64,000 nt of DNA, from contig NC_087082.1 in the NCBI RefSeq assembly GCF_026151205.1, forward strand, positions 15,099,365-15,163,364, read 5' to 3'. The position numbers and the translations under genes are program-made. How positions within the stretch are numbered: the first letter of the stretch is position 1; the number at the start of each line of letters is the position of its first letter. The notes under the pieces are model-generated. The model had not been told where the DNA came from. It searched no databases and saw only the letters and a program-made list of their open reading frames with translations. Positions 32,861 through 46,935 of this stretch are shown here, one piece after another. The stretch comes from Bolinopsis microptera (lineage: Eukaryota; Ctenophora; Tentaculata; Lobata; Bolinopsidae).

Positions 32861-34426
32861 TAAGACAAGCTAGCGCGCTCTAGCTGTCTTAGGATAGGCA
32901 AATTTCTAATACAGCTAGAAAATGAGGGGGTTGATGCGCGCTAGCTGTCGTAGGTAGCTGTCTTAAAAAATGTGCTAGCTACGCCAGTAGCCATGACAGG
33001 TTTAACCCCCATTATAATGAGGGTTATAAATTTAGCGACGCGCAAATAAAGCACGTACTTGTTGTCAATATCACGTTTACTTATAAAATACAGGTCGGTT
33101 TCGCGCGCAGAGAATTAATCCGCAATTTTGGCTAGTTTTCGAAAAAACTTTGTCAATTTTTTAAGGCCCGATCCGATATCCTTTATTTTGTTTATAAACT
33201 GAGTTGAATTTGCTTAGGTATGGATAGGTGGCATATGAACTACCTTTTCCAGCAGTTTTGAATGATCTAGGTCTCTTTGCCTAACTGGACTAGCGCCTAA
33301 ATCCATGAAATAGTCCATAAGCCAGATAGTTCAGGCGACCGTTTTGGGGTTACTTATACTTTAAAATTGAAGTTTAACAGCCAACAGTCCACCTTTAGAC
33401 GGCTTGGCCTAACTGGACGACGGGCGGCTACAGTGTGATGAGACCCGTTACGTGCACCGTTTTACTCCCATGAGCTGACAAAGCATGGCTATTATGAGCC
33501 GATGACGTGCTTCGACGAGGTAAGTGGCCATGCTGACGTGATCCATGCCTCTATCTCTCACAATAAAGAGCTCGTTAGCTCACAACATAACAAGGGCATC
33601 AGATGTTTTCAGGGGGATCACCAATATTTCTGGACGGCTGGCGCTGGATCCAAAAGGACCCTTTCTCAACGGTATATACATTATTATAAGATGTACTTGA
33701 CTAATTTAATTGGGTCCATGTCATCGAGCTAGGATCTAGGCATGCCCTGTCAGCTCATGTTAAGAGACTACAGGCACTGACGGGTCCACATCACTCATGC
33801 AGTTAAGGCCAGGTGACCCAAGTACGACTATCGGCCTAAAATCTGCCCTAAGTAGGAATAGGCCAACCGTCCGTTTGTTCAGTATATATTACTTGTTAGG
33901 CATTTAGTCAAGTTAGGCCATATTAGTCAAGTTAGGCCAAGCGTCAGTTAAGCCAACAGACCCGGTTTCCCTCTCAACCATTGCAGATCGAATTACAAGT
34001 CAGCCCTGGCATACCTATTTGCCTCAAATTTCTGTCCCAAATTTGTCTCAATGTGCCAAAATCCGGGATTCATGAGTGCGGCAAAATTGCGACAGAAAGT
34101 GGCCGCCAGTCACGTTGAAATAGTTACACGGTTTCAAATACCTGACTGCATGAATTATTATAAAACTTTCTAAAAAACAGACAAGATTTGCCAACAAATC
34201 TGGAGGTAATTACTGATATCAATATTAAACAGGTTTTGAAAATTAAATTTTGATGCAAATAAAGCAAGCATATATTAGTACAAAAACAAACAATGTTACA
34301 TGCATAATATCAAACTTATTTTCGAATAGTTATAATAGCATTCAAATATTATGGTCTCAATATAACATAAATAGTAATGTCAATTATATATAATAAAATG
34401 TTCAACACCAATCAAACTAACAAGCC
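32861..34426. other. Repeat-rich spacer, no gene seen
   Basis: Includes alternating GCTAGCGCGC/TAGCTGTCTTAGG motifs (32867-32985) and recurring GGCCTAACTGGAC / AGTTAGGCC motifs (about 33285-33960). A 76-codon plus frame at 33502 has no recognisable domain. Probably old transposon sequence. Confidence 0.35.
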
Positions 34427-34430
34427 TTAA

Positions 34431-35794
34431 GGGGGCATACACTAAAACAGTGGTTTGTGCCGTCCAGACCAAATGACCTCATAGGCAGTTCAGTGACCTT
34501 CTAGCGCACGGTTTCCACACCAAAAAAAAATTATTTTGAGAATTCCCATTTTTGTAATCGAGCATTTCCTGGTTGAGAGTGCAATTTTCGGAAAACATTA
34601 TTTTGTGGTTGAGACGCTTTAAGTAAATAATTTCTTGCGGTATCGGGTTGAAATTTTGCTCGCCGTTTATTCACATCTATTTCAAGGTGTGTGTAAAATC
34701 TTGATATCGTATCTAAAAAGGCTGGTGTGTTATGAATTTTTAAAGTCAAAAAGCTAAAATTGTCCTTTTCAGGCTTATTTTAACAAAAAGACAGTCAGGT
34801 AAGATCGGATTGATTTGATGCTTGACATCAAATTGTTCGCTGAATTCTGGCGCAGTTTTTGATGCCCTCAAAAATGTTTTTACTCATTCAGCTTCAGATC
34901 TATTGGACCTCAAAGCCAAACAACAAATTTAGGCACATTTTTCGGTTTTAATATTTACTGATTTTTCTAAAATTTTGATAGGAATATGCTAGTGACTTTT
35001 TGAAGGGTGCAAAATAACCGCAATTCAACTAGCACATTTATATATGAGTTATGAACAACAAAACATCCTAAAATGCTTCCCTTTGAAGTTATGGTAGAAA
35101 ATGTGATTTTTTGGCTTTGCAGATAAAAAATCACATTTTCTCCCTTAACTTCAAAGGGAAGCATTTTAGGATGTTTTGTTGTTCATAACTCATATATAAA
35201 TGTGCTAGTTGAATTGCGGTTATTTTGCACCCTTCAAAAAGTCACTAGCATATTCCTATCAAAATTTTAGAAAAATCAGTAAATATTAAAACCGAAAAAT
35301 GTGCCTAAATTTGTTGTTTGGCTTTGAGGTCCAATAGATCTGAAGCTGAATGAGTAAAAACATTTTTGAGGGCATCAAAAACTGCGCCAGAATTCAGCGA
35401 ACAATTTGATGTCAAGCATCAAATCAATCCGATCTTACCTGACTGTCTTTTTGTTAAAATAAGCCTGAAAAGGACAATTTTAGCTTTTTGACTTTAAAAA
35501 TTCATAACACACCAGCCTTTTTAGATACGATATCAAGATTTTACACACACCTTGAAATAGATGTGAATAAAGGGCGAGCAAAATTTCAACCCGATACCGC
35601 AAGAAATTATTTACTTATAGCGTCTCAACCACAAAATAATGTTTTCCGAAAATTGCACTCTCAACCAGGAAATGCTCGATTACAAAAATGGGAATTCTCA
35701 AAATAATTTTTTTTTGGTGTGGAAACCGTGCGCTAGAAGGTCACTGAACTGCCTATGAGGTCATTTGGTCTGGACAGATTTGGTGTATGCCCCC
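34431..35794. mobile_element. 1364-bp palindromic element with TTAA target duplication
   Basis: Starts GGGGGCATACAC after TTAA (34427-34430) and ends GTGTATGCCCCC before TTAA (35795-35798). Almost the whole element is an inverted repeat centred near 35112 with a loop of about 20 bp, so each ORF on one side has a mirror on the other (for example 34531-34749 and 35488-35706); neither is a gene. TTAA duplication points to a Kolobok- or piggyBac-type transposase acting in trans. A CACATTTATATA...TTATGAACAACA segment near the centre resembles the subunit of the 16.3-kb foldback. Confidence 0.88.
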
Positions 35795-35883
35795 TTAAGA
35801 CATTGTAAATTAAATCAGCCAAATAAGTTGTTATTCTCCAAGAAACTAATAAAATAACTAAGCATAGCATATCAGATAGGATT

Positions 35884-37595
35884 CTAGACATTAAGATTCG
35901 GAGCACCTGCGGTAGTTACAGGCATGTGCGGAATAATTCGTGTTTGCTTGAAAAAGTAGATCAAAGGAGTGTTACCCTTAAAGTCCAACTCATTGGGAGA
36001 AAGTCCATGATCCAATAAATAATTCATGACATCTTTGTTCGGGGCATGGATGATGGATAAATGCAGCAGAGAACGTCCCTGGTCATCCCTCTGGTTGATG
36101 TCAAATAGCCCATCATATTCCATAAGTGTCTTCAAAGCTATGATGTTTTCATATTTCACGGAACAATCTAAAAGTGACTCACCCTTCTTGTCTACATGTA
36201 AAAACATGGCCTCAGCTTTCTCTGCATCCATGGTGTTTTTGATGAAGTCGAATATGAAACTGAACGCACTGTCGCTGACATCACCTGCCTTCTTCTGTAC
36301 GCTAAAGAACAAAGGAGTATCTCCTCGCTTTGATTGGATGGTCACATCTGCTCCAGCCTCCAGTAATCGCCTAACTTTGTACACATCACCTCTTTGAGCA
36401 GCTAAATGAAGGGGAGTCCATCCGTGCATATTGAGTGCACTTACAGCTATACCAGGAACTTGCAACAGGGTCTCCATCATCAGGTGTCTCTCTGATAAAC
36501 ATGCCTGGTGAAGTATTGTCTCCAGCAATACACAACACTTTGCATTTACATCTGCACCTAATTTAATCAGAGTTTCCACAGAGATGAGGTCACTGTTTGC
36601 TCCAGCTAGGAACAGGGCGGTTTCCCCATATGAGTTTGGAGCGTTGACATCAAATCCTGAAACATTTAGTATTTGAAACAATCGAGTTGAAGACTAGCAG
36701 AAGTTCAGTATACAAGATGCTCGAATTATCAAACTGCTTAAATAACTACACTCAAATCATTAATAACATTATCTTGCTATTAATGAGAATCAATATCACA
36801 TGACAGAGTAACATACGTACCTAGCTTGACAAGCTGCTGGATAATGGAGGTAAGAATTGGTAGCCCATCATGCCGTGGTTTCCGTCTATAGGCAACAGCA
36901 GATAAACATATGTAGTTGTGGAGAGCATTGTTGTCGTTTGGTGCTACCACTTTCAGCCATTGTTGAACTATAGGCTGGTAGATGCAGATGATTAATCATA
37001 GAATTACTTGAATGAACAAAATTTATTAACCATTTGACTTCATAAATACTGTTTTATTCCTTCTTGGCTTTATAGTCAGCAAAATACAAGTTTTCATCTG
37101 GTACATACCTTGCTGATATTTTCAAGGGCTTTATTTATCAAGAATTCGATAACTGATCTCTGCCTGAGAAAGATTGGAATTATTTTCTTGATGAGCAAAT
37201 TAATTAATGCTTTTAATATTATGTTAAATTATCATGACTTGCTATTTCTGTTACCAAAATACTTGATCTATGTGACTATTCATATTCGATTTGTGTTACT
37301 GATATAAAAATACAATATAAGACAATTAAGTTGAAATTCATACTGTTCCATCAATTGTTTAAACCAATAAATAGCGAGTCAGTTGAAAAAAATTCAAGTC
37401 ATTGGGCAAAAAATTATTGATATTCAAATTTCATTTAAACCTGTAATAGCATGCCATCATCAAATAAGTCTCTTTATCTTCAAATATTTGAAGCCATCCA
37501 TCCCCTTCAAATGTTGTCTTCAAAAAAGGTAGTTCTCCATCACGTATTCTATCGCGTGCTAAAAGGTATTGCTGTTCTTCTAAAGAATGCGCCAT
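35884..37595 (-). CDS. Ankyrin-repeat protein, complete four-exon gene
   Basis: Exons: 37595-37441 (ATG start, MAHSLEEQQYLLARDRIRD), 37163-37109, 36974-36821 and 36656-35884 (TAG). All junctions have GT/AG and agreeing phases, giving 378 residues. The N-terminal ~120 residues (FLINKALENISK, PIVQQWLKVV) are helical without a named domain. From about residue 124 there are ankyrin repeats: GFDVNAPNSYGETALFLAG, LIKLGADVNAKC, HGWTPLHLAAQRGDVYKVRR, LLEAGADVTIQSKRGDTPLF, then DDQGRSLLHLSIIHAPNKDV and FKGNTPLIYFF. A non-canonical spacer separates repeats 4 and 5. No signal peptide or membrane segment, so cytoplasmic or nuclear, as a protein-binding scaffold. Introns are short (277, 134 and 164 bp). 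The TTAA palindromic element ends 86 bp beyond its stop codon. Confidence 0.88.
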
Positions 37596-37919
37596 AAGAT
37601 ATCATGTATCCTAGCGATGATGATATTTTAGAGGAAAATGAGTTTAACATCATTGTTGCATGAATAATACATTTGATAAGGATTGTTGATTTTTTTCTAA
37701 AGGTATTGCAAAAGTGAGGAAAATATTGGAATTTGCTTCAGTTAGAGATATGCTCAAAAGTTGCTTTTTTATGACTAACAATCTTATATCCCAGGGCTTT
37801 GCTATAAGTGCAGCGAATTTTCTTGGCTAAGACAGGCTAATTTGTATTAACAAGCTGTTTAATCATAATTAAGTTTGGTATTTCTTTTGGTATATCTGAA
37901 CCAGTAACTATTTTAAGGC

Positions 37920-38444
37920 CTGTTCGAAATCAAGGTTAAGTTAACAGTCGAGTCATTCTAACAGATGGGAACACTGACTCAAGCAATTGTAATCTCATCG
38001 CTTGACTACTGCAATGCACTTTACTATGGTTGTAGTCAAGCCTCAATTACGCAGCTGCAAAACATTCAGAACCGAGCATGCCGTCTGGTTTTTGGATTAA
38101 AGAAGAGAGACTCAGTCGAGGAGAAGCTCAAATCCCTTCATTGGCTCAAGGTGAAGGAGAGGATTGAGTTTAAGTTATGCTTACTGATTTTCAAAGCAGT
38201 CAATGGTGTTGCTCCTGCATATCTGTGTGATCTAGTAACATTTGTTAGTTCGAGTAGCAGAAGAACTTCCTCCTTACACCTACCCGTCCGATCTACAAGA
38301 TCACACCCAAGAGCGTTTCAGACTGTTGCTCCGAAAATCTGGAACCAACTACCAATTGAAATTAAGACTTGTTCCGATGTTGATCTGTTCAAAACATTAT
38401 TAAAAACTCACCTGTTTAAGAAAAGTTATGGCATGAGTGATTAA
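37920..38444 (+). pseudogene. 5'-truncated non-LTR retrotransposon, C-terminal end
   Basis: Encodes SSLDYCNALYYGCSQASITQ, LQNIQNRACRLVFGLKK, SLHWLKVKERIEFKL and APKIWNQLPIEIKTCS, the conserved C-terminal tail after the RT domain of jockey/CR1-group LINEs. About 160 codons remain open to TGA at 38444. The RT core and endonuclease are absent, as expected of 5' truncation. The 3'UTR probably runs to the AT-rich TTATTATTTATTATTAAAT tract near 38710. Confidence 0.8.
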
Positions 38445-38959
38445 TTGACAATATAATAACTTTATGTTATTTGCTTAAACTGTTTAGGATGCAACCTAAT
38501 GTCATGATCTTTTTGAACTTATTAGCAATTAGACTGTTAGCTCGCTTCACAAGCATGTCATCTTCGTTCCAAAACTTTTTATGTCCTATGCATACACTCC
38601 TTGATAGTTATCTTGATCTAGTATCTTTGTTTCACACAAAAGAGCATAAGTTTTGTGGTTTATCCACTGGGCTTAGAGTTTGTGTTTAAGCTACCAAATT
38701 TTAAATTTTATTATTATTTATTATTAAATTAATTTCTAATAATCTTTATCCAGTATCTGTGGATGAAGCAAATTTCATGGTCCCATATCCACATAATTAA
38801 AAATTTCCTCCCAAACCCATTTTCAGACCCTTCTGTTTCCCGCTTGCTTCGCTTGCTGTGGCCCAAGCCAACAGGGGCGTGCACAGGATTTTTAAAAGGG
38901 GTGGGCGAGGAGTTGGTTCCGGCTCCGAGGCTACTGCGGCAGGGGCTCAGAAGCGCAGC

Positions 38960-39165
38960 CCCCGGAAAATTTTAACTGGATTATATGCTTTAAAACCAAT
39001 ACGATATCAATACAGAAGGTTCAAAACAGTTGATTAGACACAAGTGGTTATAAGTAATATTTGAAGGGCGCAGGGGGCGCAGCCCCTGAAAATTTTTAAC
39101 TGCATTATATGCTAAACCAATAGGATATCAATACAGAAAGTTCAAAACAGTTGATTAGACACTCG
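38960..39165 (+). repeat. Direct repeat of ~85 bp with GCGCAGCCCC head
   Basis: 38951-39045 and 39070-39165 share GCGCAGCCCC, ATTATATGCT, GATATCAATACAGAA and GTTCAAAACAGTTGATTAGA in order. Probably the end of a decayed transposon. Confidence 0.6.
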
Positions 39166-39189
39166 GTAATATTTTGGATTCAAAACATT

Positions 39190-41596
39190 GGACAAATTAA
39201 AATTAAAGATGGCACGAATTTTAAGTCATTTAGAGAGGAAAAATTTCCTCTCGATACCCAATGATTGAACTGCTCTTTGGGGACTGCAATTGTTCATTAT
39301 CGTAATAAATTATCCGAGTCTAAGATTCACTAGACCTAAAGGACACCAAAAACTTGACATCCAATATTTTATAAGAGACAGTGAAACAAATTTTAGTGAA
39401 ACAAATTTAAAATTTTATCCTTTATTTTACAATCATAATATAATAATATTTATAAGCCTCCGTTTTGAAAGTTTTAAATTTTAATATATTCACATTTCTA
39501 TTTAAAATTCAATTTAATGTATAAGTCAATAACTGGCCGCCAAAGCCGCGCATTCTTAAAAACATGATTAAATTGTTTATGATTATACGACAAATAGAAA
39601 TAAATTTAAAATTATCCGTGGTTTTTTTTTAAATAAATTATAATCTTACCTAAATCCAAAGCCAGCTTTGTAAAATTTACTTTTAGATCAAAATATATCG
39701 TCAATTCTAAATATTTACAATGCAACATTTCATTAATTTACACACAAGCGTACTCCAGCCCCTGCACGCATCCGTTCTTATGCGGCGCGGCTCAGGCCGC
39801 GCACGCACGTATTATTATATACTTTTTGCTTTCTAATAAATATCGTGTCAATGTGTACGTCTAAATGTTCATGCTTTGTGTAAACCGAATCCAATTGAGA
39901 TTAGTGACAAGGATAAGGACCCAAGTGCCTGTACGGCTTTTTCGACCCCTGTGGACCACTACTCTTGAAGTCGCTCTACAACTATTGAACATTTATAACT
40001 GTTATATAATATATAACGACATTTGACAATTATTATCATTAATCTATAATCTAGCTGTCTTGCTGAGGGGGAGGAGTAAACGCTTCACAAACTAAAGTGC
40101 TTACAACATACAAAATTTAAAACCATCAACACGGTTATAGTTCATATCAAGGGCCAATTTGGTATACCTCTATTTCGTTGTAATATCTAGTATATCTTCA
40201 CATCTTAATACTGTAATGAAATACAATAGGATACATGTTTCGAGAAAGAAAGGTTGGTCCGATTATTAACAAAAGTAAACAAAAGTCCATCAGGGACTCC
40301 ACGGAGTCGAAAAAGGTACACGGCTGCTGTCTGGTGCTGCTAGGCATTTATTGATCAAGATGTTTTATTGTATTGGTTTTTGATGATTCTATTGTTCGTG
40401 ACTAATCAAGTTCTAGGTGGGGGTATAAAGTGCTGCTTAAGATACTTCGTCATCTCATGTCCAGTATAATGAATAAGATAGTAAACAATATAGTTTCAGT
40501 AGTTGACCCATACAGTTAAGTCCGTCATAACTCACAATTGTTTAGTCATCTGTCAATTGTCAAAGTCGTTGTGTGTTTAGTCGCTGAGTTAGCAGTAAGA
40601 TAAGTTGTTGCGCGCGCGCGTTTAATCCCGTCGACGTGAGATGTGACAATGAAAACGCTACAGAATTATTGTTTTCGCGCGTTACGTAGAATTTACTAGT
40701 GTGTAATACTGGTTAACACTGGGTGTACACTGAGTGTAAGTCGCTAAGTTTCAAATACGAGCCGAATATTTCTAATTTTGAGTGTATCGTGAGCATGTTT
40801 TACAGTGCAATTGTTCGGTACTAGTGTGTTTGTGTGTATATATAAATATATCATCTGTGGAGTATGGTGTGTGGACTGTGGTAAATAATGTGTTTAGTTG
40901 GAGTGCAGTGGTTGCATGTATGAGGAAAGATAAGTGGTTATTTTAGTAACTCACATTAATCAAAACTTGAGCTTATTCGTGGCAAAATTAAGCTCACACC
41001 AATCAAGTGTATCATGCTTGAATTGCAATTCTTGTAGACACTATACCGATATTCAAACATAACGGTATCCAAAATCTCTTCAAAACCACTGTTACCTCAA
41101 ACTCTACAAGATACTGAAATTGTGTGCTCCAATATCCCTACAAAAGGGATACACATTTTTTATCATATTTTACCTTTAAGTTATTATATTCATAGACATG
41201 TCTGAGTGGTTATGTTTTGTTGTTTCACACACACTCATTCCCTTAGCATGTAAATACAACAAGGATGTAAATAGAGAGGATTCAGGTGAACGGAACGAGA
41301 GCTAACCCTGAAGGGCAGGTAGTGTAATGTTTAGCTTATTTTGGTTTCTTTGTAGTAGTTTCAGTTTCTTTGTAGCAGTTCCTTTAGTCCTAGGTTTGTA
41401 GTTTTGGGTTACTACTTTCTAACATACTTTCTTATATTTACAGGGTTGTTTTTAGTTCTAGTGAGTGTCTGCTGCTGTAAGAGTGAAAGCCAGACAAGTC
41501 AAGTTCCAGAGTGTGTGTGTGTGTCACGGGGACCACACAGAAGAACCTAAAGAGAAGATCTAGTGTTTGTGAGTAAGGGAATATCACAACACGTTC
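39190..41596. other. Long AT-rich spacer, no gene seen
   Basis: No ORF with protein-like content. A GC-rich inverted motif (GGCGCGGCTCAGGCCGCGC) lies near 39783, and alternating CG runs near 30 bp scale at 40609-40621. TG-rich tracts occur around 40790-40850 and 41512-41523. Confidence 0.3.
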
Positions 41597-44500
41597 ACAT
41601 CACTTCTGTAGTACAGACAGATCCGTCTGAAAAAATCGATCTGTCGACACACAAAGCTTACAAAGGATTTTTGACGTTTTTGAGTCCTAATAGATGTCCT
41701 TTATGGCTGACCAACTTTTCCAAACTTTTCCACGTGTCTTAAGGCCACTTTTTGCCACTTTACCACTTTTTACCACCTTTCTTGTTTGTCGAATATCTTT
41801 AGTTGTGAACATCGTAAAAGGTTGCGGATCAATCGAGTGTGTTCATATTACCATGAAGAAAAACTTTTGTTCTAACAATTTTTACGTCAGATAATCATTT
41901 AATTGGATAATTATCAATTAGCTAATTAGCAAAATTCTAAAAATTTTTTATTGGCTCAAAATGATCGGAATAGCTTAAAACACGGAGAAAAGTAGTTTTT
42001 AGAAAAACTTTAAAAATTTTTCACTTACATTTTTTTTCGAGACTTGGAAAAATTTCGAAAATTCAAAAAAAAAATTTCCGCCAAAAGTGATCAAATCGCA
42101 TGAAACGGGGAGAAAAATGCTTTTCAAAAAAACTTAGTGAATTTTTCGTTTCAAGAATACTTAAATCACCAATATTTGTAGTTGGAGTTCATTAAATCGC
42201 GGCAGATTTTAGTAATCAGGAATTACTAAGTGGAAAGGTATGAAACTGAAAAACGTTAACCATACGATAAAAGAGTTTCATAACTAATTACAATACAGCC
42301 TTATCGATTTTCACAGAAACTGCACCAATGGCACAGTCAAGAACGAAAGACGAAACGATAGCCTGCTGTACTATCATTTTAATGATTTCAATGATGAATC
42401 AGTGGGGTTAAGATAATCACATTTGTAATAAATAAAACCTCTCTGTACCGTCAATTGTGCTAATCTAAACCGGCCTACCTGGATTACCAGACCTCTTCTT
42501 TTCCTCAACAATCAAACCAAGTTGTTCATATAGTATTTGGTGGGCGATGTAAGTACTTATCGAGCTGTATTCAATCACAATACGACACAATACGTGTATA
42601 TTATATGGCTCTTAATGAGGTTTATGAAACGCTTAATACCGTGAGAAACCCGGTATAGAGACGTTTTACAGTTTATCACGAAAACGTATACTTGGCCTCA
42701 TGGCTCATTTACAGTTCGAAGAAGGCAAGAACAGACCAGGGAAACTAAGGAATAGCCATATCCAGGAAGCAAGTGTAAATACACCTTCCAACATCTACTG
42801 TGACTTGTTTTATATTACCAGACCTCTTCTTTTCCTCTACAATCAAGCCAAGTTGTTCATATCGCATTTGGTGGGCGATGTAAGTACATATCGAGCTGTA
42901 TTCAATCACAATACGACACAATGCAATACGTGTATATTATATTATGGCCCTTAATGAGGTATATGAAACGTTCTATACCGTACACTTCTCGTTTCTCCCG
43001 TGAGAGGCCTGGTATGGAGAGGTTTTACAGTTTATCACGAAAACGTCTACTTGGCCTCATGACTCTTTGACAGCTCAAAGAAGGCAAGAAAAGACCAGAA
43101 AGCTTAAAATGTCAACTCGCTCTTTTCAATGCTCTTCGATCTGTCCCACATTAATCCCGAGCTGATCATCATGGGCCCCGAATATCCTGCGGGAAGAACC
43201 TGTATTTTTACTTCACGACGTCCGGATTTCAAATCAACATCCTCAATAACATTAACAATCCTTCCTGATCAGGATCTGTCTCTATTAGCAATTTCCAAAA
43301 TATCCTGACTCTCGTGGAACATTTTACTGAATGAATTATTACCGGTTCTTTACTACCCCTTGCCCGACGCTCATATCTAAATCTTATCCTTGCCCGTATG
43401 TTACCCTTGTTGATTTTACTTTTAACCGACCCTGACATATGGGGGTGATTTTATACCGCATAGCAAATGAAGCGGTATGCAGTACAATACAAAACAAGTC
43501 ACAGTAGGTGTTGGAAGGTGTATTTACACTTGCTTCCTGGATATGGCTGTTCCTTAGTTTCCCTGGTCTGTTCTTGCCTTCTTCGAACTGTAAATGAGCC
43601 ATGAGGCCAAGTATACGTTTTCGTGATAAACTGTAAAACGTCTCTATACCGGGTTTCTCACGGTATTAAGCGTTTCATAAACCTCATTAAGAGCCATATA
43701 ATATACACGTATTGTGTCGTATTGTGATTGAATACAGCTCGATAAGTACTTACATCGCCCACCAAATACTATATGAACAACTTGGTTTGATTGTTGAGGA
43801 AAAGAAGAGGTCTGGTAATCCAGGTAGGCCGGTTTAGATTAGCACAATTGACGGTACAGAGAGGTTTTATTTATTACAAATGTGATTATCTTAACCCCAC
43901 TGATTCATCATTGAAATCATTAAAATGATAGTACAGCAGGCTATCGTTTCGTCTTTCGTTCTTGACTGTGCCATTGGTGCAGTTTCTGTGAAAATCGATA
44001 AGGCTGTATTGTAATTAGTTATGAAACTCTTTTATCGTATGGTTAACGTTTTTCAGTTTCATACCTTTCCACTTAGTAATTCCTGATTACTAAAATCTGC
44101 CGCGATTTAATGAACTCCAACTACAAATATTGGTGATTTAAGTATTCTTGAAACGAAAAATTCACTAAGTTTTTTTGAAAAGCATTTTTCTCCCCGTTTC
44201 ATGCGATTTGATCACTTTTGGCGGAAATTTTTTTTTTGAATTTTCGAAATTTTTCCAAGTCTCGAAAAAAAATGTAAGTGAAAAATTTTTAAAGTTTTTC
44301 TAAAAACTACTTTTCTCCGTGTTTTAAGCTATTCCGATCATTTTGAGCCAATAAAAAATTTTTAGAATTTTGCTAATTAGCTAATTGATAATTATCCAAT
44401 TAAATGATTATCTGACGTAAAAATTGTTAGAACAAAAGTTTTTCTTCATGGTAATATGAACACACTCGATTGATCCGCAACCTTTTACGATGTTCACAAC

Positions 44501-44708
44501 TAAAGATATTCGACAAACAAGAAAGGTGGTAAAAAGTGGTAAAGTGGCAAAAAGTGGCCTTAAGACACGTGGAAAAGTTTGGAAAAGTTGGTCAGCCATA
44601 AGGGACATCTATTAGGACTCAAAAACGTCAAAAATCCTTTGTAAGCTTTGTGTGTCGGCAGATCGATTTTTTCAGACGGATCTGTCTGTACTACTGGGGA
44701 AGTGATAG
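41597..44708. repeat. 3.1-kb palindrome with ~1.2-kb arms
   Basis: Left arm 41597-42815 is the reverse complement of 43490-44708 (for example ACAGACAGATCCGTCTGAAA at 41613 and its complement near 44673). The arms differ by few bases (TCGACACACA against TCGGCAGATC contexts). The 674-bp centre contains 42818-43105, a diverged direct repeat of 42487-42745. ORFs at 41694/44408 and 42700/43384 are mirror images and not genes. No target duplication was identified. Confidence 0.85.
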
Positions 44709-45904
<1,196 letters not shown>

Positions 45905-45943
45905 CATGATGCTTAGCTAATTCGAACAATACAAGCAGCTTGT

Positions 45944-45983
45944 ATCACGCGGTGACCCCCACTGTCGCTTCACTATAGTGGGT
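45944..45983. mobile_element. TTGTAT-ended GC-rich MITE, copy 3 (partial)
   Basis: Carries TTGTATCACGCGGTGACCCC and CACTGTCGCTTCACTATAGTG, one half of the family seen at 31995-32108 and 59384-59498. The hairpin half is missing. Confidence 0.6.
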
Positions 45984-46935
45984 GTCATCCGAATTGCGAG
46001 ATTCGCGAGAAATCTCAGGTGCAACTGTACGAGAAGAACTCGCGTGCGCGAGTTGATAGATTCAATACTTAATTGTTACCGCGTGCACGGTAGAGTCACA
46101 TTTAGAAGGTTCTAGACTATTTGACGTTGTATGTTGACTTCTTCGATGATGTGATCACAATTAACAGAAAAGCTTAACCCTCAACTATTCACAATTTTTG
46201 AACTTGCAACTCTCTCTCTATCTTATTCTTACTTGCTTACTTGGGGACCCCGGGCTTTAGTGTCTGAACACTTTAGTCCCGGTATTGAATTTGAGACAGG
46301 AAAGCATTTTACAAATTAGAATTAGAATTAGAGTCAAATTTAAACAGCAATATAATAGAAATAAATTAAAAATGCTTCGATCTGCTGTGCAGGACATCAA
46401 AATTAGCATTTTAATCAGAAAACATAATCCAAATTAAATCAGTAATGCCATAATTTTAGTCACAATCAACAATATTTACAGAATGGACCACATATAATTA
46501 AATCTTGTACAATTGGTATCCTGGAGATGATAGATAACACAACTAAAATTCATCTGCATCATAAATTAACGAAAATATGCCTCAGTGCTTCAAAGAACTA
46601 AATTTTGTAGTAGTTTTAAAGTAAATATTTGGTTCCATATCAGCTAGGTATAAACTATTAAAGTTCATGCAACATCTTAGAAATACAATATTTTATTTTA
46701 TCCGTAATCTGAGCCATATTACAGGATCATACAGTGGTAATAAGATCTTTACACCAAACACTGTGCAAACAAATACTAAAGCGCGTAGATGATGTAGGTA
46801 TTGCACTATTCTGATGTTATCCTCTGAAGCAGGAGGAAGCAGGGGAAAGCAGTGAGAAAGCAGTGAGATAGCAGTGTACTCTTCGAACAAGAAGATGCAA
46901 AATCCCCGTTGAATTGAGAGGTACAGTTTTTGCGT

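Noticed and set aside
34531-35706. 72-codon frames that look conserved between two sites
   Set aside because: They are the two arms of the TTAA foldback element, so the conservation reflects palindrome structure.
41694-44608. Paired open frames of 66 and 84/72 codons in the 41-44 kb region
   Set aside because: Mirror images produced by the palindrome, no recognisable domains, lying in low-complexity sequence.
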